In this document: positions 59,136-64,000 of the stretch, one piece after another
How positions within the stretch are numbered: position 1 is the stretch's first letter
Layout: every line of letters begins with the position of its first letter
NCBI GenBank assembly: GCA_020849535.1
Contig: JADLGB010000126.1
Coordinates: forward strand, 1 to 64,000
From: Candidatus Hydrogenedentota bacterium
GTDB taxonomy: Bacteria; Hydrogenedentota; Hydrogenedentia; Hydrogenedentales; SLHB01
Direction: 5' to 3'
DNA: 64,000 nt
Notes under the pieces: generated by a model
The model's input: the letters and a program-made list of their open reading frames with translations, nothing else
What the model was told of the DNA's origin: nothing
The model's database searches: none
Made by a program: the position numbers and the translations under genes

Positions 59136-61544
59136 ATGGGGAATGGCCGCAATGTGCGCGTGGCGCTGCTCTTTGCTGCAGTCATTTGTAGCACCTGGAT
59201 TGGAGCGTCCGGTGCGGAGTCTGGAACCGGTAACGCCCCGATCGACCTTGCTCAGAGCGCGATCGTGGTGTCGCACGATGTGCCGTTGCATGCGAAGTAT
59301 GCGGAGCTGCTACAGTCGGAGGTTGGAAAGCGGAGCGGCATCACGCTACCGGTGCAGGCTGATCTGCCGGCGGAGGGCGTCGCCGCGATAGTCCTCGCTA
59401 CAGTCGAGCACGTGAAATCGGCGCTCCCCGCGGGTCTCGCGGTGCCAGAGCAAGCGGAGGGGTATGCCCTTTGGGTGGACAGGACCTCGCGCAGTGCGCC
59501 CACCGTATACCTGATCGGGCGGAACGATCGGGGTGTGTTGTTTGCCGTGGGGCGGTTGCTGCGCCTGTTGCACATGAAGAAGGGCGAGCTGACCTTGGAT
59601 GGCGACGTGCGGATCGCCACGGCGCCACGCTATCCAGTGCGGGGTCATGAGTTGGGGTATCGCAACAAGTCCAACACCTATGACGCGTGGTCCGTTGAGC
59701 AGTTCGAGCAGTATGTCTGCGATATGGCCGTGTTCGGGGCCAATGGTGTTCAGCTCGTTGTGCAACTGGACAACGCGGCCAAAGATGGGCCTCACATGAC
59801 CGAGCCTGTCATGGAGCGAACCGTCAAACTGAGCAAACTCATGGATGAGTATGGCCTTCAGGTTTGGATGTGGCTGCCGCCCTCGGAGAAGACCATCACG
59901 CCGGAGTCCGCGCCGGCCGTGCTCGAAAAGTGCCGCGCGCTGTTTGAACAATGCGCCCGAATCGACGCGGTCTTCGTGCCGGGGGGCGACCCGGGGGATA
60001 CGCCGCCGGAGATCCTGCTGCCATTGCTCAAGGATATGGCGGGCGTTCTGCGGGCGTCGCATCCCGGCGCGGGGATGTGGTTGTCGAATGAAGACATGTC
60101 ACACGAGTGGAACGCAACCCTTTTCGATTCCTTGAACCGCGAGCAACCGGATTGGCTCACGGGCGTGGTGTTTGGAACCTGGGTCAAGCTCTCGCTCGAG
60201 GAGATGCGCGCCAAAATACCGGCGAAGTACCCCATCGTGCAGTATGCGGACATCACGCATTCCATCGAATGTCAGTATCCGGTGAATGAATGGGACCTGG
60301 CCTTCGCCGCCACGTTGGGGCGCGAAACCATCAACCCGCGTCCCGCGGCCATGTCACACATATTCAAAGCCATGGCGCCTTTCACGACCGGCTTCAACAC
60401 GTATTCAGATGGAGTCAACGACGACGTCAACAAGATCATTTGGTCGGCGCTTGGTTGGGACCCGGATATTCCAGTCGAAGAAATACTGAGAGAATATGGG
60501 AAGTATTTTGTGGGCGAAGACCTTGGTGATGAAGTCGCCAAGGGGTTGCTGGCATTGGAGCAGAACTGGCAGGGACCGCTGCCCAAGAATGCGGATGTGG
60601 ATGAGACTCTTACCCTCTGGCAGGGGATCGAGAAGCAGGCGGGGCAAGCCGTGGAGACCAATTGGCGGCTGCAGATGGCGCTGCTTCGGGCGTACTACGA
60701 CGCGTACATTCAGCGGCGGCTGGCGGTGGAGACACGCCAGGAGGAGGCCGCCTGTGCCGAGCTGGCTCGCGCCTCCGCGGTTGGGGTTGAGCCCGCCATC
60801 GCGAAGGCCAGAAGCATTCTCGCAGAGGCAACGGCCAAACCGGTTGCACCTGAGTTGCGCGGGCGAATTGAAGAATTGGCGGGTGCGCTTTTCAAGAGCA
60901 TCGGGATGCAGTTGAGTGTGGAGAAGTATGGCGCGAGCAATTGGGAACGGGGGGCGATTCTCGACGCGGTGGACCGGCCCCTGAACAACCGGGGTTGGCT
61001 TGAGACGAAGTTCGCCGAGATTCTGACCGAGAAGAATGAGAAGACACGCCTGGAGATGTTGAGCGAAGTACTGAACTGGGAAGAGCCGGGGCCCGGCGGG
61101 TTCTACGACGATCTGGGCAATGCGGTGAGCGAGCCGCGTCTTGTGCGGCAGAAGAGCTGGGCGGATGACCCAGGTTACGTTGCGTCGGCGCAGGATGAGT
61201 GTATCGAGGTCGAGGGACGGGATACGTGGCGTCTGTCGTGGCTGAATCAGGGACAAACCTTGTTCGGGACCCCACTGAAGATGCGATATGAGGGGTTGGA
61301 CCCGAACGCCGTCTATCGGTTGCAGGTTGTGTACACGGGCCGGTTCCGGCCCACGATGCAATTGACGGCAAATGGCGGCCGCGTCGTGATTCACGGTCCG
61401 TTGCCGCAACCGGAGCGGCCGGAACGTCAGTCCTTTGCGATTCCGCGTGAAGCCATTCAGGGCGGCGCGCTTGATCTGGAGTGGACAAACAGTACGGGAC
61501 GCGGCTGCCAAGTGGCCGAGGTGTGGCTCACACGGGAGCCCTGA
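59136..61544 (+). CDS. Secreted GH20/GH67-like glycoside hydrolase
   Basis: The ATG at 59136 behind GGAGGGAG gives 802 residues and a signal peptide (VALLFAAVICSTWIGASGAE). Residues ~30-165 form the alpha/beta N-terminal domain found in GH20, GH67 and GH84 enzymes: IVVSHDVPLHAKYAELLQSE, LIGRNDRGVLFAVGRLLRLL. The barrel starts RYPVRGHELGYRNKSNTYDA, and FVPGGDPGDTPPEILLPLLK follows. The C-terminal domain from about 690 is beta-rich (YRLQVVYTGRFRPTMQLTAN). The typical GH20 Asp-Glu pair is not obvious, so the substrate could be hexosamine or uronic acid containing. It follows the prepilin gene in the same direction and may belong to the LacI-controlled set, though a terminator-like hairpin lies between. 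Confidence 0.65.
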   Translation: MGNGRNVRVALLFAAVICSTWIGASGAESGTGNAPIDLAQSAIVVSHDVPLHAKYAELLQSEVGKRSGITLPVQADLPAEGVAAIVLATVEHVKSALPAGLAVPEQAEGYALWVDRTSRSAPTVYLIGRNDRGVLFAVGRLLRLLHMKKGELTLDGDVRIATAPRYPVRGHELGYRNKSNTYDAWSVEQFEQYVCDMAVFGANGVQLVVQLDNAAKDGPHMTEPVMERTVKLSKLMDEYGLQVWMWLPPSEKTITPESAPAVLEKCRALFEQCARIDAVFVPGGDPGDTPPEILLPLLKDMAGVLRASHPGAGMWLSNEDMSHEWNATLFDSLNREQPDWLTGVVFGTWVKLSLEEMRAKIPAKYPIVQYADITHSIECQYPVNEWDLAFAATLGRETINPRPAAMSHIFKAMAPFTTGFNTYSDGVNDDVNKIIWSALGWDPDIPVEEILREYGKYFVGEDLGDEVAKGLLALEQNWQGPLPKNADVDETLTLWQGIEKQAGQAVETNWRLQMALLRAYYDAYIQRRLAVETRQEEAACAELARASAVGVEPAIAKARSILAEATAKPVAPELRGRIEELAGALFKSIGMQLSVEKYGASNWERGAILDAVDRPLNNRGWLETKFAEILTEKNEKTRLEMLSEVLNWEEPGPGGFYDDLGNAVSEPRLVRQKSWADDPGYVASAQDECIEVEGRDTWRLSWLNQGQTLFGTPLKMRYEGLDPNAVYRLQVVYTGRFRPTMQLTANGGRVVIHGPLPQPERPERQSFAIPREAIQGGALDLEWTNSTGRGCQVAEVWLTREP

Positions 61545-61552
61545 ACCTATGG

Positions 61553-61581
61553 GACACAGGCGAGGGCGCCTGTGCCACACG
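61553..61581. repeat. 29-bp dispersed palindromic repeat, copy 2
   Basis: This is the exact reverse complement of 1762-1790, starting nine bases after the GH stop codon. The stem CACAGGCG...CGCCTGTG is retained. Like copy 1 it lies a short way downstream of a stop codon, which suggests insertion next to 3' ends or use as a terminator. Confidence 0.6.
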
Positions 61582-61661
61582 CGCTTGGTTGGCTCGCAGG
61601 TGCTTTGTATCTCTTCGGGAACGTGTGTCACTTGACGGGTACAGATCTCGTCGTTTGTGGA

Positions 61662-61704
61662 GGCTTTGCGCGCCGGGATTCCTATCTCGGCAGCGAAACA
61701 CGGG
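61662..61704. repeat. 43-bp dispersed repeat, copy 2
   Basis: This matches 10819-10861 at 41 of 43 positions in the same orientation. One of the two differences turns an A-T pair of the hairpin stem into a G-T wobble, so the fold is kept. It ends 35 bp before the GTG of the ankyrin gene. Confidence 0.6.
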
Positions 61705-61738
61705 ACTTGTCCCTTACTCAGTTAGAGGAGGATCGATC

Positions 61739-62140
61739 GTGCGGACGATGTATGCAATCAGCGGAGGCCTGGTGTGCGTGGCGGCGTTGGCGGTGGTGTT
61801 CGCCGGGTGTTCGAGTGGGGAGGTGGAAGGGAACCCTGTCGACGCGAGCACGCTGGACCCATTCATGCAGGGTGTGCTCTACGCCAAGACCGGCGAGGTG
61901 GGAAAGCTCGAAGCGATCGTCTCCGCAGATCCCGGTATCGTGGAGGCAGCGGATGAGTCAGGGGCGACTTTGCTGCATTTCGCGGCCGCGGCGGGGCGGG
62001 TGGATGTCGTGAAGCTGCTCCTGGATAAGGGCGCCGACCCGAATGTGGCCAATTACGATGGCGAAACCCCGCTGGACTTGGCAGAAGAAGTGAAGGCCAG
62101 CCAGGAGATCCGCGATCTGCTTCAAGGCGCGGGTGGCTGA
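61739..62140 (+). CDS. Ankyrin-repeat lipoprotein
   Basis: The GTG at 61739 follows AGAGGAGGA by seven bases and gives 133 residues. The signal ends in the lipobox FAGC-SS. Two ankyrin repeats follow: DESGATLLHFAAAAGRVDVVKLLLDKGADPN (about 73-103) and YDGETPLDLAEEVKASQEIRDLL. A preceding degenerate repeat (GVLYAKTGEVGKLEAIVSAD) caps them. Short ankyrin lipoproteins are protein-binding modules; the partner is unknown. It is followed by a tandem 10-bp repeat and the convergent ABC permease gene. Confidence 0.85.
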   Translation: MRTMYAISGGLVCVAALAVVFAGCSSGEVEGNPVDASTLDPFMQGVLYAKTGEVGKLEAIVSADPGIVEAADESGATLLHFAAAAGRVDVVKLLLDKGADPNVANYDGETPLDLAEEVKASQEIRDLLQGAGG

Positions 62141-62146
62141 GGAAGG

Positions 62147-62206
62147 GCACGGACGAGCACGGACGAGCACGGACAAGCACGGACAAGCACGGACGAGCAC
62201 GGACAG
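62147..62206. repeat. Tandem repeat, six 10-bp units
   Basis: Six units of GCACGGAC(G/A)(A/G) run without interruption from 62147, five of them ending GA or AA and the last AG. The 10-bp period is close to one helical turn. It sits between convergent genes, just past the ankyrin stop codon. Confidence 0.75.
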
Positions 62207-62249
62207 CAAGGACTGGTGCTGTGAAAGCACGTAGTCGGCTACCGGGAGA

Positions 62250-63263
62250 TCAGCCCGTGCGGACCTTTGCCATGGTGACGTTGAGGACGAGGGCGGCCAA
62301 TAGGATGGCGCCGGTGATGGTTTCTTTCAGGTAGATGTCGATCTGCACGTGGTTGAGGCCGTTGTAGAGGATGCCAAAGGTCAGCACGCCGATGATGGTG
62401 TTGGCAATGCCGCCCTTGCCGCCGAAGAGCGAGGTGCCGCCAAGGACTACGGCTGAAATACAGGCGATCAGCATATTGTCGAGTCCGCCGGCTTGGGCGC
62501 TGCCGAGACGTCCGATGAGGATGATGCCCGAGCAGGCGGCCGTAATCGAGCAGAGGCAGAAGCACACGGCCAAGGTGCGGCGCACGTTCACGCCGGATAG
62601 TTCCGCCGCATTCCGGTTGCCGCCCACCGCGTAGACATTGCGCCCGAAGCGGGTGTAGCGCAGCACAATCAACGCGAGCAGCAGGCAGACGACCGCGGCC
62701 ACAGTTATGAGAGGTACTTCGAGCAGGGGCCGGGTCGCTTCCGCGCCTTCAGGCCCGCGGAGCAGGGGAATGGACTTGGTGCCGATGTAGCCGAGGACGG
62801 GCGGCACATCGAAGATGGGCGAGCCGCGCGTGACCTTGAGGGCGAATCCTTTCGCGATGAGGAACATGGCGAGCGTCATCATGAACGAGGGGACGCCCAG
62901 CCGGGAAACGCCCAATCCGTTCACGAGGCCGAACGCCGCGGACGCGGCGATAGCGGCGAGGATGGGCAGTCCCTGCTGCACGAGGGGGCTCAGCCCCGGC
63001 ATGTCCATGAGCATCTTGTAGAGGAAGGCCGTCAGCACGCCCGCGAAGATGGCCATGTTCTCGATGCTGAGGTCGATTTCGCCGAGCAGGAGGATGAAGG
63101 TCACACCGACGGCCATGATGGCGAGGGCCGAGTTCTGGCGCAGGATGTTCAATAGATTCTCGCTCGTCAGAAAGGTATCGGTGATGAGCGAGAAGAACAG
63201 AAGCATGGCCAGACACGTGATGAGCGGCGCGAGGCCGCCCAGCTTTCCCAATACCCGTTTCAC
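62250..63263 (-). CDS. ABC transporter permease, ribose/sugar type (RbsC-like)
   Basis: The 337-residue protein has eight to ten membrane helices and the BPD_transp_2 signature: FLTSENLLNILRQNSALAIMAVGVTFILLLGEIDLSIE near the N-terminus, then the EAA-like loop ALIVLRYTRFGRNVYAVGGNRNAAELSGVN at about 205-235 and ISAVVLGGTSLFGGKGG. It forms the channel of a monosaccharide importer. The ATPase (RbsA-like) and the binding protein are not in this window; they may lie elsewhere. The start ATG and downstream gap show no obvious operator, although a LacI gene lies 6 kb away. Confidence 0.93.
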   Translation of the reverse strand: MKRVLGKLGGLAPLITCLAMLLFFSLITDTFLTSENLLNILRQNSALAIMAVGVTFILLLGEIDLSIENMAIFAGVLTAFLYKMLMDMPGLSPLVQQGLPILAAIAASAAFGLVNGLGVSRLGVPSFMMTLAMFLIAKGFALKVTRGSPIFDVPPVLGYIGTKSIPLLRGPEGAEATRPLLEVPLITVAAVVCLLLALIVLRYTRFGRNVYAVGGNRNAAELSGVNVRRTLAVCFCLCSITAACSGIILIGRLGSAQAGGLDNMLIACISAVVLGGTSLFGGKGGIANTIIGVLTFGILYNGLNHVQIDIYLKETITGAILLAALVLNVTMAKVRTG

Positions 63264-63429
63264 GAGCAGCTTTCCCCCAACCAGTCACAGAGACTCGGCT
63301 TTTCGTTCCGCGATTTCAAGGCAGTCAAATTCGTTTGTGGGTATGTGACGCATTCGCCACGGAGCAGGAGCTAGTTTTCCATTTTGTCGAGCGGCGATCA
63401 ATGTTGCGCCGTTGGCAGGCGCCGGGGCC
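63264..63429. other. Short gap between permease and hydrolase genes
   Basis: I see no structural element or gene. Both flanking genes are on the minus strand, so the permease could be read from a promoter here or from further upstream. Confidence 0.4.
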
Positions 63430-64000
63430 TCATGCCTCGGCTCGTCCCAGGAGAGCCGCGATGGCCGAGGGTGTGAGTTTTCCTGAGTTATGGCCGATAC
63501 CGGGAACGAGTTCCAGCTTTACGCGGCCGGTCTTGCCGTGCTTGGCTGCATAAGCGTTCATCTGATCCACCCAGTCCTTGGCGCCTCCGGTATGGGCCGC
63601 GTCGTCCAGAGCGCCCACGATGGCGGTGACCGGCAAGACGGCGGCCTTGAGCCAACCTTCCGGATCGGGTTGGTAATCAACAGCACGTCCCCACAGGTCG
63701 GCCCTTTGGTACCTTCCCATGCCGGCCGTCCACGCCGCGTCCGGATTGGGATAGGCAAAGGTGCCCGCAGCCGTCATCACCGCCGCCACGATTCGATCCG
63801 GGTGTGTCACGAGGTAACGGCTTGCAAATTGGCCGCCCGCGGAATGGCCAAAGAGGTAGATACGGCCATCATAGCCGGGATAGGCGACCGTGTACTTGTG
63901 AATGATGGCATTGACGAAAACGTCGGCGTTGACCTCACGCCCCCACATGCCGCGATAGCCACCGGCCGGACCAGCGATACCGCCGAAATTTGGCTGGTCG
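63430..64000 (-). CDS. Alpha/beta hydrolase (esterase-like), truncated by the window edge
   Basis: The frame stays open to the right end (upstream codons read DQPNFGGIAGPAGGYRG), so the true start lies outside. The visible 190 residues contain the nucleophile elbow GHSAGGQ, the aspartate region LPVTAIVGALDDAAH and the catalytic histidine in ELVPGIGHNSGK. These give a complete Ser-Asp-His triad of the esterase/PHB-depolymerase-like alpha/beta fold. It may be a secreted acetyl- or feruloyl-esterase acting on plant or algal glycans, as suggested by its neighbours, but the N-terminus is not visible. Confidence 0.8.
   Translation of the reverse strand, partial: DQPNFGGIAGPAGGYRGMWGREVNADVFVNAIIHKYTVAYPGYDGRIYLFGHSAGGQFASRYLVTHPDRIVAAVMTAAGTFAYPNPDAAWTAGMGRYQRADLWGRAVDYQPDPEGWLKAAVLPVTAIVGALDDAAHTGGAKDWVDQMNAYAAKHGKTGRVKLELVPGIGHNSGKLTPSAIAALLGRAEA

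Noticed and set aside
62147..62206. CRISPR-like array
   Set aside because: The units are contiguous 10-bp repeats with no spacers; no cas gene is present.

Overview
This is a 64-kb stretch of a high-GC bacterial chromosome with no rRNA, tRNA, CRISPR array or intact insertion sequence that I can see. Three prepilin-type proteins carry a C-terminal H-X10-DG signature. There are also several large secreted glycoside-hydrolase-like proteins, dispersed palindromic repeats and a chromosomal MoxR/VWA pair. Together these suggest an uncultured bacterium near the Planctomycetes-Verrucomicrobia-Lentisphaerae or Hydrogenedentota groups. That placement is inference from gene content; there is no marker gene to confirm it. 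lnt, murJ and a two-membrane export apparatus point to a Gram-negative (diderm) envelope.

Left part (1-19.7 kb): a prepilin gene behind a long structured leader faces a GspF/PilC-type inner-membrane protein. Then, all on the minus strand, come a TetR regulator, an RND periplasmic adaptor and an RND pump whose proton-relay residues are replaced, followed by a secreted propeller hydrolase. Next come a MoxR ATPase, a small membrane protein and a VWA protein. A repeat-rich kilobase holds a degraded transposase tail. It is followed by a CDGSH iron-sulfur protein, a TlpA-like thioredoxin, a multi-spanning membrane protein whose 3' end overlaps a DUF72 gene by 100 bp, and an isolated flagellin.

Middle part (19.7-44.6 kb): a coupled operon encodes a STAS protein, a Ser/Thr kinase and a GT39-like glycosyltransferase. 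It is followed by a second prepilin, a four-helix-bundle protein with a small ORF upstream, a PilT/GspE-type ATPase with an unusual N-terminal domain, a lytic transglycosylase with seven LysM repeats, and a TolB-like propeller. Further on are a large secreted hydrolase, two large membrane proteins, a methyltransferase, a family 2 glycosyltransferase, a secreted propeller protein and a secreted protein with ten EF-hands.

Right part (44.6-64 kb): lnt and murJ precede a four-gene operon with a near-consensus promoter. That operon encodes a small secreted protein, a TPR lipoprotein and two short secretin-like proteins in tandem. Then comes a GH42-like secreted protein, a LacI-type regulator, a third prepilin, a GH20/GH67-like secreted protein, an ankyrin lipoprotein, a sugar ABC permease and a truncated alpha/beta hydrolase. 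The regulator and the third prepilin each have a promoter whose -35 box lies inside the same 16-bp palindrome.

The clearest themes are (i) a dispersed type II secretion / type IV pilus-like system: GspF, PilT-like ATPase, three prepilins and tandem secretins; (ii) glycan degradation with its own LacI control; and (iii) envelope maintenance. The most unusual items are the LacI operator pair that includes a prepilin gene, the RND pump without its charged relay, the tandem mini-secretins, and the STAS-kinase-glycosyltransferase operon abutting an orphan flagellin.
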